A DNA stretch of 64,000 nt from assembly GCA_030844895.1 (NCBI GenBank), contig CM061226.1, positions 42,912,238-42,976,237 on the forward strand. The letters are read 5' to 3'. The notes beneath the pieces are model-generated. The model was not told the origin of the DNA, did no database searches, and was given only the letters and a program-made list of their open reading frames with translations. Position numbers and translations under genes: made by a program. Source of the DNA: Ambrosia x helenae (taxonomy: Eukaryota > Streptophyta > Magnoliopsida > Asterales > Asteraceae). Positions 9,757 to 19,319 of this stretch are shown here, piece after piece; positions within the stretch are counted from its first letter, which is position 1; the number at the start of each line of letters is the position of its first letter.

Positions 9757-10907
9757 TTAGTTCTTTCGGGGGACCCAAGCCTGAGTCTTGGGCCTTTGAA
9801 CTTTGGCTTTCAAAGAATCATTCTCAATGACTTTCTCAACAACTTTCGGTTTTGAATCAATCGTTTTCTGATTTTTCAAAACAGATTCATTCTTATCACT
9901 CACCTTTGACGTAGAGGCTCCTGGAGAACCATTAGGTGTCCAAGATTGTTCAGACCTTTTGAGAATACGGATTTGAGATTTTGGTTTCTCAATAGGTTTC
10001 TGAACATTGTTACTGAAAGTAACTTTCTTAGCAACCTTATCTGAATGAACAGACTTAGGTCCAACATTTGACTTGACAATTGGTTTTTGTGGAACCTTTT
10101 GTCTATCAGCTGTTGTGTTCACCACTGGTTTTCTCCAAGATTGTTCCATTGCTATCCGATTCCTCCGATCATAATGAAATGGACGGTTGTTCCTCATTTG
10201 AAAATTGTTTTGATTATGAAAATGTTGTTGTTGAGGAACAGTCCGTCTATGCGGTGGGATATAATGATCAATCGGCCTTTTGATGGAATTCTTAACCTCA
10301 ACTTCATGTCTCTTGTGCCTTACATATGGACACTGAGCAAGTAAATGCCCGCGTTCTCCACATTTAAAGCACTTTCTATATTCCTCAAACACATAATGAG
10401 CATTTGGTGAAGCAAATGTTTTAACAGGAACTTGATCATTATACTGTTGCTTTCTTAAACTCTCAGGAAGTGGTCCTTTAGAGTAAGAAGGTTCATGAAA
10501 ACCATTTGCTTTATCATCAGGTCGAATGAACTCAGTGACATGTATTTTTGGCTCTTGAGGAGTTTCTGAAAACAGTTTCTTTAAAATCTCTGGTGGAATT
10601 TCATTGGTTCTTTCATGTTTTGGAAACCAAATTGTGCTTTCTTGCCAGATTTTATCAAGTTTAGAATAGTTAACATTTTTAATCGGAAATTCCTCATCAG
10701 CAATGATTTTATCGGATCCTTCCATCCGATAAAACACCTTTACAGGTTTGTCACTGGTTTCATTCAGCTCATTCTTTTCAATATTCTTTTTGACCTCAAT
10801 CTTTTTCTTAAACTCACTCTTTTCAGACTTCTTATCATGAATAGCTTTTGCCATCGGATGAATATGATCAGATGGTGATACTGATTCAGTAGTAATAATG
10901 TGATTTT
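9757..10907 (-). pseudogene. gag: C-terminal part of SIRE gag, out of frame with the N-terminal part
   Basis: Residues around PMAKAIHDKK continue the gag sequence in a shifted frame. It carries a complete CX2CX4HX4C zinc knuckle (CFKCGERGHLLAQC, about 10330-10372) and ends WVPRKN-stop directly before pol. An ATG at 10854 opens this frame, but the homologous reading starts upstream near the A-rich run at 10905-10915, so the ATG is probably internal. One missing base near that run explains the shift. Confidence 0.8.
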
Positions 10908-13790
10908 CTTTGGAATCTCACATTCATTAACAGATTTATCACTACCAGTATCATCATCTTCTGAGTCAGAACTATCACTCTCAGCATAAACACCTTCATT
11001 GTTTAAGCCCAAAATCGGTCTCACATCTTCAGGATATGGCTCACCAATACTCGAGGTATTAGATTCCATATCTGATGATGAGTCTGATTTCACCGAACTC
11101 TCCGGTATCACTTGATGATAGTTATGATTCTCAAAGAGAACCGGAGATGGTACAGACTTGTAGTTGGTGGTGTTATCATCAATGATATGATCAACGACAT
11201 AAGCAACATTCTTATAGCTTTCTAATTTCTTGTTAACCTTTTCAGCAAAGCATTTAATGGCAGCCATTTCTAACTTGGTGTTTTCAATTTCATTGATGTA
11301 GTTATTTATGGCCAGTTGTTTCAATGATAAAGTGGTTTTCAAGTCAGAAATGTCCTTTTTATAGCCATCTAATACTTTGTTAAAAGCATTTAACTCTTTG
11401 CGAGTAGATTGACAGTTTTGAATAGCACTATCACGTGAAATTCGGAGTTGTTTATTCTCCTCTGTCAACCTATCACAAGTCCCACAGTATTTATCACTCA
11501 TGACATCAGTGCTAGATTCAGAACTTACAGGTTTTGGCGGTTCGGTCATGGCCATCAAAGCAAAATGAGCTTCCTTTCCAGTGAAAAACTTTGAGTAGTC
11601 GATCTTGGTGAAAGCATCATCAGCTATGCATGACTTCCTCGTCATCAAGAAATCAGCTTCTGCCAGCAACTGGTCAATATCATCATCCAAAGAATCAACA
11701 CTTCCCTCTGTGTCTGATTCGCTCTCAGAGTCTGAATAGACTGATTTACACTCCTCGGGAACATCAGAGACTGAATCAATTACCATCCCAGAACTCTTCT
11801 CCTCAGCTTTAACCTCAACAGGTTCACTCTCCACTTCCATCTCAGTCTCAGAATCATCACTCTCGCTCTCCTCAGTTTCTTTTTTCTCATCAACTACCAC
11901 TGATTCTTCCAAATCAACCTGATAGGCAACACAAGCCACATTCCCACCAGTAGTTACTTCTTCAACCCCTATTTGCATACCCGACCAGTCAAACCTCTCA
12001 TCCTGCTGAGTTACCAAAGCTTGGTTCTGATTCGCATTCTGTTGAGTCTCAGTAGGTGTAGTGATCGGTACAACTGTTCGGTTTGGGTGATTAGGAGATT
12101 GGTTTTGAATCTGGTTTTGAGTGTTTGGTTGTCTGTTTTGGTTGTTAAAGTTTCGGTTTTGGTAGTTGTTGTTGGTTTGGTAAGAAACTTGGTTTTGTTG
12201 ACGGTTCTGGTAGTTTGCATTGAAAGGGTTTCGGTTACCTTGTTTAGGTGGCTGGGTGCATTCCCGTTTGAAGTGTCCTTTCTCTCCACAATTAAAGCTG
12301 GTAACCTTCTCCTTATTGAAACCATAGGTTGTGTTGGGAGTGGTTGCCAAATCAGTTCTTCCAGTTTTCTCTATGAACTCTGTTGCTCTCCTCATTATAC
12401 TCGCAAAAGCCCATTGAATGTCTATGAGTTCCATCTCTTCTTTATCGATCTGTGCGTAGTCTTCGTTGGTCAAGTTGTTGTTCCCAATCTGACTAGCAAC
12501 CAATCCATTGTAAGAAGAAACCATAGCAGAGACTAATGCAATGTGTTGCTGAGCAACCTCCACAGTCACGTTTCCTAAGTTGGATGTATCCAAAACCACC
12601 GGTTGTTTATGTTGAGTAATTTGGTTTGATGGTTGTTGTGATTGGTTAGCAGTGTAAAAACTAGCTTGTTGCATTGGAGAGACTGGTGAAATGTAGGAAG
12701 TATATTGTGGTGGTGTGTATGATGGTTGTTGTGTGTAGGAGTTATATTGTGGTGGTGTATAGTTAGTGGTTGGTTTTGATGAATCCATGACATTGGAAAT
12801 GCATGCAACATGTGGTGCAACACTTCCAGAGTTCGAGTTTCCAGCTGAAACTGAAGTACCTCCAAAATACAGACTTGGATTCTGAGGAATCTGCGACCTC
12901 CTAGCTTTCCTCCTATCCTCCAGCTCTTTATTCTCCAACTTCTCAATAAACTCTGAAATGGTCCAGAATTGATAAGCATCCTTCTCTCTAAGTACCTCCA
13001 CATGCTGATCCCACTGTGGTGGCAAAGCATCTGCAAACTTATCAACCTGCTTGGTCATGGGAATCTGTACACCATAGCTAGACAATTCAGACAATAAATG
13101 CATATATCTTGGTGTTAGTTCTTTCAAAGTTTCATTATTAATAAACGAAAAATTATCAAATTCCTTAACCAACTCCTCCATTCTCAAACTCCTGGTCTTT
13201 TCGTTTCCATCATGCTTCCTCTTCAGCTTATCCCAAAGCTGCTTTGACGTAGTACACGTCCCAAACTGATGCAACAGGTCACTTGTGATCGCCTGTGTCA
13301 GTTGGGAGAACGCCTTCTTCTCCACCACATATTTCTTCTTTTCATCCTCAGCCAAGCTCTCCAGAGGAATCAACTCACCGGTATTCTCCAGAATCGGTGC
13401 TGTATATCCTTTCACAATCATGCTCCACGCCTCAGCTCCTTCAACTCCCATGCCCTCCAGATGGATCTTGAACATGGTGTGCCACTGGTTGTACTCTTGC
13501 ATATCCATGAGCTTAGGTGGTCGAGTTCCACTACCTGTAGACAAATCCTTAATCAAGGTAGAGATAGCGTTAGTGGTTTGAGTATTTACCGCCGCTGCAG
13601 CTACTCCCCAGTAATCTGATTGTAATGCTGGATGTGCTACATTCTGAGGCATCGTGCTCGATGTTGTCGTGTAGTTCAGTGGTTGTGAGGATTGCGTGTT
13701 CGTCTTTTGAGCTGCCACAGTCCATGGGTCCATTGTCTGCTGTTGTGGTTGTGTTGGTGCTGATCCCGAAGTAGTTTGAAAACGCCACAT
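10764..13790 (-). CDS. gag: SIRE gag (UBN2/retrotran_gag type), frameshifted near its end
   Basis: Start at 13790 (MWRFQTTSG) because it follows an acceptor-like GATTTTCAG nine bases upstream; the frame opens 15 codons earlier. The capsid-like region spans about residues 90-270 (WHTMFKIHLEGMG, LRMEELVKEF, FADALPPQWDQH). A Gln/Asn-rich stretch surrounds a zinc knuckle near residue 500 that reads SFNCGEKGHFKREC: the first of the expected CX2CX4HX4C cysteines is Ser (AGC for TGC). An acidic Ser-rich segment and a coiled coil follow. The last 40-odd codons after about 10912 are out-of-frame; true gag continues in the next frame. It packages element RNA into virus-like particles. Confidence 0.88.
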   Translation of the reverse strand: MWRFQTTSGSAPTQPQQQTMDPWTVAAQKTNTQSSQPLNYTTTSSTMPQNVAHPALQSDYWGVAAAAVNTQTTNAISTLIKDLSTGSGTRPPKLMDMQEYNQWHTMFKIHLEGMGVEGAEAWSMIVKGYTAPILENTGELIPLESLAEDEKKKYVVEKKAFSQLTQAITSDLLHQFGTCTTSKQLWDKLKRKHDGNEKTRSLRMEELVKEFDNFSFINNETLKELTPRYMHLLSELSSYGVQIPMTKQVDKFADALPPQWDQHVEVLREKDAYQFWTISEFIEKLENKELEDRRKARRSQIPQNPSLYFGGTSVSAGNSNSGSVAPHVACISNVMDSSKPTTNYTPPQYNSYTQQPSYTPPQYTSYISPVSPMQQASFYTANQSQQPSNQITQHKQPVVLDTSNLGNVTVEVAQQHIALVSAMVSSYNGLVASQIGNNNLTNEDYAQIDKEEMELIDIQWAFASIMRRATEFIEKTGRTDLATTPNTTYGFNKEKVTSFNCGEKGHFKRECTQPPKQGNRNPFNANYQNRQQNQVSYQTNNNYQNRNFNNQNRQPNTQNQIQNQSPNHPNRTVVPITTPTETQQNANQNQALVTQQDERFDWSGMQIGVEEVTTGGNVACVAYQVDLEESVVVDEKKETEESESDDSETEMEVESEPVEVKAEEKSSGMVIDSVSDVPEECKSVYSDSESESDTEGSVDSLDDDIDQLLAEADFLMTRKSCIADDAFTKIDYSKFFTGKEAHFALMAMTEPPKPVSSESSTDVMSDKYCGTCDRLTEENKQLRISRDSAIQNCQSTRKELNAFNKVLDGYKKDISDLKTTLSLKQLAINNYINEIENTKLEMAAIKCFAEKVNKKLESYKNVAYVVDHIIDDNTTNYKSVPSPVLFENHNYHQVIPESSVKSDSSSDMESNTSSIGEPYPEDVRPILGLNNEGVYAESDSSDSEDDDTGSDKSVNECEIPKKITLLLLNQYHHLIIFIRWQKLFMIRSLKRVSLRKRLRSKRILKRMS

Positions 13791-13841
13791 GATCAAAATC
13801 TGAAAATCACAACACTTAGAAAAATTTTTCAGCAAAAATCT

Positions 13842-14150
13842 TAGGTTCGTCCGAAAATTATACGTTCGTCCAAAAATTTTCTAGATTCGTCCAAATAGTT
13901 ACACTCTCGTCCCTTTTCTCTCAGATTCGTCCAAACAGTGATACCCGAAGGTGGAATAGACCAGAATGTAAACAAAGACTATCACAAATTCCACTTTCGT
14001 CCAACACAAAACGGTCGAATGTAAAGTAAAACGGACGAATGTAGAAGATACCACCCGAATGTGAAAAATATCAAACAATTTTTTCAGGTTCGTCCACTAA
14101 AACTCTCAGGTTCGCCCACTTTTCTCAGTCCAGGTTCCAGGTTCGCCCCA
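13842..14150 (-). promoter_or_regulatory. Box array in the gag leader
   Basis: More than ten copies of TTCGTCC- or TTCGCCC-type boxes with a few inverted (ACGAATGT, CCGAATGTG, CCGAAGGTGG) lie between the primer site and gag. They correspond in position to the array in the accessory-gene leader (3940-4115). Confidence 0.75.
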
Positions 14151-14438
14151 TATCAGCAGATTTCACTTTTGAAAAACGGTTATTGTTTGAAAAACGGTTA
14201 TTTTGATCTGAGATTTTCAAAAGTTCATGGATTTCAATGATCTCAATCAGGTTATGTTTCGGATTTGATTTGGAACAACTTTAAGTCTTGGAAAACTTGA
14301 ATTTGACCACAAAATCACCTTTAAATCGATCAAAAACTATGTTTTATAAGAGTTTTTGTAAAAACAGATGATAATTTGTCTAAAACATGTCCAAATCAAC
14401 TCTGATCTTATCAAACTTGTTGTTGTATGATCCTCTAT

Positions 14439-14450
14439 GCTCTGATACCA
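14439..14450 (-). other. Primer binding site, initiator Met-tRNA type
   Basis: Minus strand TGGTATCAGAGC, three bases (AAG) after the end of the 5' LTR. This is the usual site for the 3' end of initiator Met-tRNA in plant Copia elements. Confidence 0.93.
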
Positions 14451-14453
14451 CTT

Positions 14454-14988
14454 TGTGAGCGTTGGATTTTATCTAAAACAGGATATTATGATCATACAAG
14501 TCACAAATCTAGGTGCGGAATCCCTAGATCTGAACAAATTGATAAGATGCTAATCACGACACAATCAAGATCATTTTCAACTTCATTTTCATAGATTAAC
14601 TTTCAATTAATAAGCAATTACAACGTTTTTGTTAATCTAGAATCACAAAGACACTTTCACAAAAACACTACTGAACCTGCACTGAACCTAGACACAAATG
14701 ATAACTCTCTTTAGTAATCAAAAACTCAAAACCTATATATAATGTCTGCACATTCGCCCCTTTTTATAGGTCGAATGTGAGATTTTCCACATTCGCCCAC
14801 TTAGAGTGGTCGAATGTGGTCTTCTTGTCCACGTCCATTCTTCATTCGTCCAGTATGCATCTACCTTCGCCCAGTTATCTACACCTTCGCCCAAAATATC
14901 TTCATTCGCCCCTATCCATACACCTTCGGCTACCCATAACATATGTTAATAATATCATATCCAATCCTTAGTCGCAAATGCATCAACA
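14454..14988 (-). repeat. 5' LTR of the SIRE element (535 bp)
   Basis: Minus strand starts TGTTGATGC and ends CGCTCACA, giving TG...CA ends. A TATA box is at 14734-14743 and a box array at 14749-14920. It is short for a Sirevirus LTR (often near 1 kb). Confidence 0.93.
14734..14920 (-). promoter_or_regulatory. LTR promoter: TATA box and upstream box array
   Basis: Minus-strand ATTATATATA at 14734-14743 is the TATA box. Immediately upstream, 14749-14800 holds three boxes in direct-inverted-direct order: GTGGGCGAATGTGG, CACATTCGACC and GGGGCGAATGTG. Further GGGCGAAGGTG and GGACGAATG boxes continue to about 14920. The 52-bp core matches 32272-32324 in the LTR of the unrelated Gypsy element Y at roughly nine in ten bases. 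Confidence 0.75.
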
Positions 14989-15590
14989 CGACATGTGGCA
15001 CCGGCCGGTTTTTATAAATTTTTTATCATGTAACACTTGACCCGAGCCCGAACCCCAACAGACCACAAGCAAACCCGGACCAAAACCAAACCATACCCAC
15101 CTGACCCGAGCCCGAACCCCAACAGATCCGAACCCGAGCTGAACAACAACCATAACCATAATCGGACCACCCACAGCTGACCACCAAGATCTGCCGCCGC
15201 CGCCACCTCACTAGCAACAACCACCACAACATCTCCGCAGCCACAACCACGAACCCCCATCTCGTCTTGACAAAAACCCGACCCATCACCTCTGATTCTT
15301 GATGTTCATACCCGATCTGCTCTCTTCTTGGGCCTGGAACACGATGCCGCCACTGTTGCTGCCGTTTTTTTCTCGTGTTTTCCGGTTCAAAGATCTGCGC
15401 CGCCACCACCCAAGCTTGGTGGTGGCCGGCTGCTTCTGAAAGGAAGGAGAGAGAGGGACGTGCGGGAGAGGAAGAGAGGTTTAGAGAGAGAGAGTTGCAG
15501 AAGTTCTAGAGAGAGAGAGAGCACAGCGGCTGCACAAAATGAAGAAGAAGAAGGATAAGTTTCCTTTTATACCTAGGGTTAGGGTTAGGT
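14989..15590 (-). promoter_or_regulatory. Promoter-like remnant at the SIRE insertion site
   Basis: Minus strand shows a double telo-box (AACCCTAACCCT, 15575-15589), a TATA box (TATAAAAGG, 15563-15571) and then a CT-rich leader (GA-rich on the plus strand, 15440-15545), the usual order of a plant core promoter. The expected transcript runs into GC-rich sequence cut by the SIRE LTR at 14988. A 25-bp unit (TGACCCGAGCCCGAACCCC...) occurs twice near 15049 and 15101. It could be part of an older LTR or of a lost gene; no reading frame is convincing. Confidence 0.45.
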
Positions 15591-15894
15591 AGGTAGATAC
15601 CGCGTATCGAACCCGTATTAACGCAAAATGCCTCGGTTTCTATTCTAGGCCCAATAATAAATTATAAAAAGTAGTCGGTTTTGTTCGAAATACAAAACCG
15701 AGCATAAATATAAATATTTTTGATGTCCGACGCGTGTTTTCAGAACACGCGTTTAAATCGCGTTAATTTAACCGGTCGCAGTTTCGATTGTAAAAACGAT
15801 CAGTAAACTTCCGAAACTTAATAATTAGAAATATTTGTAATAAATATTATTAATGTAGCAACTGATTGAACAGTGCTTTTGAAATGGATTGAAA
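15591..15894. other. Non-coding, with two perfect short hairpins
   Basis: ACGCGTGTT/AACACGCGT with a 5-nt loop at 15730-15752, and CGGTTTTG/CAAAACCG at about 15675-15699. Both lie upstream of the minus-strand TATA box at 15563-15571. No gene seen. Confidence 0.6.
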
Positions 15895-16381
15895 TCTACT
15901 TTTTGGTAACTAATAAAAAAATATTCATATAGACCATTGTAGTATTTTTATCATGTAACAAAAACTCTAATGTGGTATAGGATGGTGCTTAATGCTTAAT
16001 ACGATTACTTTTTTAATTATAATTTTACCTTCCATGCCAATAAAATAGAACAGATTTACTTTTTAGTTATATTTCTTAGCTTTTATGCCAATAAAATATA
16101 GGAAGAGACAACACTAAGATATAGGTATTAGACGATTTCATTTTATTTACTATTTGTATTTGAGCTTTGATTTTTATTGATAAGAAAACTATTATTTTTT
16201 TTTCCCATAAAAGGTTTTTTTAGATTTATTAGTTTTTTGGTCCGCGCAAAAACGGATAGAAACAACCATTACAAACACAAAACCAAAACACGCGTAATCA
16301 TCATGCATATTAAAACGGGTAAGCACAGCCATTGCGAACACGTAACCAAAACGCGCACCGCGCGTTGATTAATCACCCTAG
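15895..16381 (+). mobile_element. Possible non-autonomous Helitron
   Basis: The right end has the Helitron signature: hairpin AACGCG-CACCG-CGCGTT (16350-16366), 11 bases, then CTAG (16378-16381) followed by T. A left end starting TCTACT after an A at 15894 is a guess. No RepHel coding sequence is present. Confidence 0.3.
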
Positions 16382-17088
16382 TTATTATAAAAGCTATGTA
16401 CGCTAAAAGATAGTCCTCTCTAATCATCCCTCTTATTCTATTTTTAGTCACCTTTTAATTATTCATCTCCAAATATATAATGACATATTTTGTTTTAAAT
16501 TTTATCACCGTCCAAACATTTACAAAATAATATGATTTAGATTTTTATATTTACTTTATATTATTCAAGTTCTTTAAAAATGAAATAATTTCTTAAAACA
16601 TTTTATATCAAACGCACCATATTATTTATAAATAATTTGTTTTTCGTATTCTCAAATATGTTGTATGATTATGTAATATGAAAGCATTTATGATTTTAGC
16701 GAATATATAATATATAAGTATAAATATAATAATGCTGAGTACACACTTAGGGTTCTATATAGCGTGTTTGGTGTAGTATGAAACCAATCATAGTCTTTCA
16801 ATAGTCAAAACTTTCATGCTCATTAAGAGATGAACTTGACATTCTTTGGAAATAATACTTACTTAATGCCAATTTACGGCCTTTTAAATTTGGGTTTTGG
16901 AACTATTGTAAACAGTTGAATAAGTTAATTGAATCAAAGATTCAAAGTAGTTATGGCTTAGTGATGTGACATGCGACAATAAAAGGTTAAAAACTGGTTA
17001 GCTAAACCATAAACGAAAAAACTGATAAAAATGAACCGATAAAACGAAAACAGATTCAACTGATGGGTGATTTTAGATTTTTGTTGAA

Positions 17089-17089
<1 letters not shown>
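16382..17089. other. AT-rich sequence without recognised features
   Basis: No open frame of note, no terminal repeats and no similarity to the other parts of the window that I could see. Confidence 0.6.
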
Positions 17090-17151
<62 letters not shown>

Positions 17152-17157
<6 letters not shown>

Positions 17158-17537
17158 GGAGTTCCTGTACAAAGTGTATTTTTCGTACAAAGTGTGAGAA
17201 GTCTATATAGACAATGTGTTTTAAATTTTAGGGATGGTGTTTTATATTCTTTTAGAATATTATTATATAGAAAAACATAAAACATAACAATTCAAAACAC
17301 TAATTAATGTATTTCTAGACATGCAATCTAAAACACCATGCGAAGAAAGTAATTAGTGTGTTTTAAATTTCATGTCTAGAATACATTATATTGTGTTTTA
17401 AATTGTCACGTTTGATGTTTTTCTATATAATAAAATGCAAAAGGAATCAAAAACATCATAGCCGAAATTTAAAACACAATGACTACATAGACTTCTCACA
17501 CTTTGTACGAAAAATGCACTTTGTACAGGAACCTATA

Positions 17538-17541
<4 letters not shown>
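17152..17541. mobile_element. MITE 1, family A
   Basis: Terminal repeats include TTCCTGTACAAAGTG and TTTTTCGTACAAAGTGTGAG, mirrored at 17480-17532. Nearly the whole 390 bp folds on itself about a centre near 17345. Opposite orientation to MITE 3. Confidence 0.8.
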
Positions 17542-17568
<27 letters not shown>

Positions 17569-17576
<8 letters not shown>

Positions 17577-17988
17577 GATCCTAAGAGAACCAACCCCTAT
17601 TTGAGAACTGAGAGAACCATTCTGAGCCACACATTTCATATAAAGGCAAAAAAAAAATATTTTTTTTTTTTTTTTTGCTTTAATCGCACATTTTTATGCA
17701 AGGAAAATTTTTTTTTTTTTTTTTTTTTGAATTTTTTTTTCATTTATACATATGTGTATATGACAATTATACATATGTGTATATAGCAATTATACATATG
17801 TGTATATAGCATTTTTCAGCTATACATATGTGTATATTTCAGTTATACATATGTGTATATTGCATTATACATATGTGTATATTGCATTATACATATGTGT
17901 ATAATGCAATTATACACATGTGTATACTGAAAAAAAAATACAAAAAAAATAAAAAAAAAATTTCCTTACATATAAAGCAGCGATTTTT

Positions 17989-18022
<34 letters not shown>

Positions 18023-18099
18023 CCTTAGAGAAATGTGTGGCCTAGAATGGTTCTCTAGTTCTCAATTTGGGGAAAGGTTCTCATTTGAACCAAATCCTA
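17569..18099. mobile_element. MITE 2, family B, with internal minisatellite
   Basis: Ends share GAGAACC...ATTCTGAGCCACACAT and its inverse (near 18035-18090). Inside, about nine copies of a 20-24 nt unit containing TTATACATATGTGTATA run from 17749 to 17927, flanked by poly-T and poly-A. Confidence 0.75.
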
Positions 18100-18110
18100 T
18101 ATATATATAT

Positions 18111-18492
18111 AGGTATAGGTTCCTGTACAAAGTACATTTTTCGTACAAAGTGTGAGAAGTCTATATAGGCATTGTGTTTTAAAGTTTGGCTATAATGTTT
18201 TTGATTCCTTTTGCATTGATTTATATAGAAAAGCACCAAACGTTACAATTTAAAACACAATCAAATGTATTCTAGACATTAAATTTAAAACACACTGATT
18301 ACTTTCTTCGTAGGGTGTTTTAGATTGCATGCCGAGAATACATTAATTAGTGTTTTAAATTGCTAATTTTTGTGTTTTTCTATATAATACTATGCCAAAG
18401 GAACTTAAAACATCATGTCTAAAATTAAAAACACAATGCCTATATAGACTTCTCACACTTTGTACGAAAAATGCACTTTGTACAGGAACTCC

Positions 18493-18498
<6 letters not shown>
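18111..18498. mobile_element. MITE 3, family A (inverted relative to MITE 1)
   Basis: Starts GGTATAGGTTCCTGTAC and ends GTACAGGAACTCCACC, the reverse of MITE 1's ends. Internal sequence matches MITE 1 on the other strand with scattered changes. Confidence 0.8.
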
Positions 18499-18527
<29 letters not shown>

Positions 18528-18530
<3 letters not shown>

Positions 18531-18938
18531 TAAAGTATATGGAGGAAACCCTCCTTATTTGGTAAACTCTGAAAACTCTGACTTCCCAACATTTTTTTTT
18601 TCTTTGAAAAAAATAGTGTATGTAATATACATTTTTTAAGCATTTCGAGCCAAAAAAAATCGAAAAAGCGTCGAACGTTTTTTTTTTAAAAAATAAAAAA
18701 ACGTCTACTGTTTACATATAGTTAACACCTGTTATTAGCGCTTAACATGTGTTAGTCAAAATTTTATTTTATTTTTTAAAAAAAATACTCGGCGATTTTT
18801 TAATTTTTTTGGCCCAAAATGCTTAAAATCATGTATATTACTTGCCATATTTTTTTCAAAAAAAAAAAAAAAATATTGGGAAGTCAGAGTTTCCAGAGTT
18901 TACCAAATAAGGAGGGTTTTCTCTATAACCATTCCCTA
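18528..18938. mobile_element. MITE 4, family C
   Basis: Terminal repeats contain AAACCCTCCTTATTTGGTAA and CTCTGACTTCCCAA, mirrored at the right end. The interior holds a second inverted pair (GCGTCGAACG..., AACACCTG/AACATGTG). Inverted relative to MITE 7. Confidence 0.8.
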
Positions 18939-18953
18939 TATATATATATATAT

Positions 18954-19281
18954 AGGGAAAGGGTAAAATGAAAACACACTTTTCGTAAAAAAAACTAAAG
19001 AACACACTTTTCCACCACACACTTATTTTATTCAAAAAAGATATGTGAACCACAATTAAAGTGGAATAAAATAAAAAAGGGAATATTCCTTTGCCTAATA
19101 AGACAAAATAAGGTGGGCCATGGTCGTTTACACTGCTGTAAAATTATTATTTTTTTTTATTTTTTTTTACGTCGAGTTACCCGTTTTTTCACCGGTGGAA
19201 ATTTTTTTTTTAAAAATTCACATTTTACGTCGGTGTTCTCATGGTTCTTTTACGAAGGAGTGGTTTTCATTTGAACCTAAT

Positions 19282-19284
<3 letters not shown>
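18954..19284. mobile_element. MITE 5, family D
   Basis: Begins GGGAAAGGGTAAAATGAAAA and ends TTTTCATTTGAACCTAATCC; the ends pair imperfectly. A single copy in this window. Confidence 0.65.

Positions 19285-19317
<33 letters not shown>

Positions 19318-19319
<2 letters not shown>

Larger units (their letters stand above)
1..14988 (-). mobile_element. SIRE-lineage Ty1/Copia LTR retrotransposon, about 15 kb, 3' LTR cut by window edge
   Basis: Bases 1-187 repeat 14802-14988 without any difference I could find, so they are the inner end of the 3' LTR; the 5' LTR is 14454-14988. In minus-strand order the element is LTR, Met-tRNA primer site, leader, gag, pol (protease, integrase, RT, RNase H, the Copia order), a 2.4-kb spacer, an accessory gene, polypurine tract, LTR. 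The large size, long gag, extra gene after pol and repeated AGGGGGAG tracts fit the Sirevirus/SIRE lineage as known from plants. About 350 bp of the 3' LTR lie outside the window, so the target duplication cannot be checked. Gag is frameshifted and has lost one zinc-ligand cysteine, so this copy may be non-autonomous. Confidence 0.93.

Noticed and set aside
10905..10915. Programmed -1 ribosomal frameshift in SIRE gag
   Set aside because: No standard slippery heptamer fits the two frames at the junction; a single lost base is simpler.
15026..15558. Several overlapping open frames of 63-127 codons on both strands
   Set aside because: GC-rich, low-complexity translations of a leader-like region; they overlap each other and none shows a domain.
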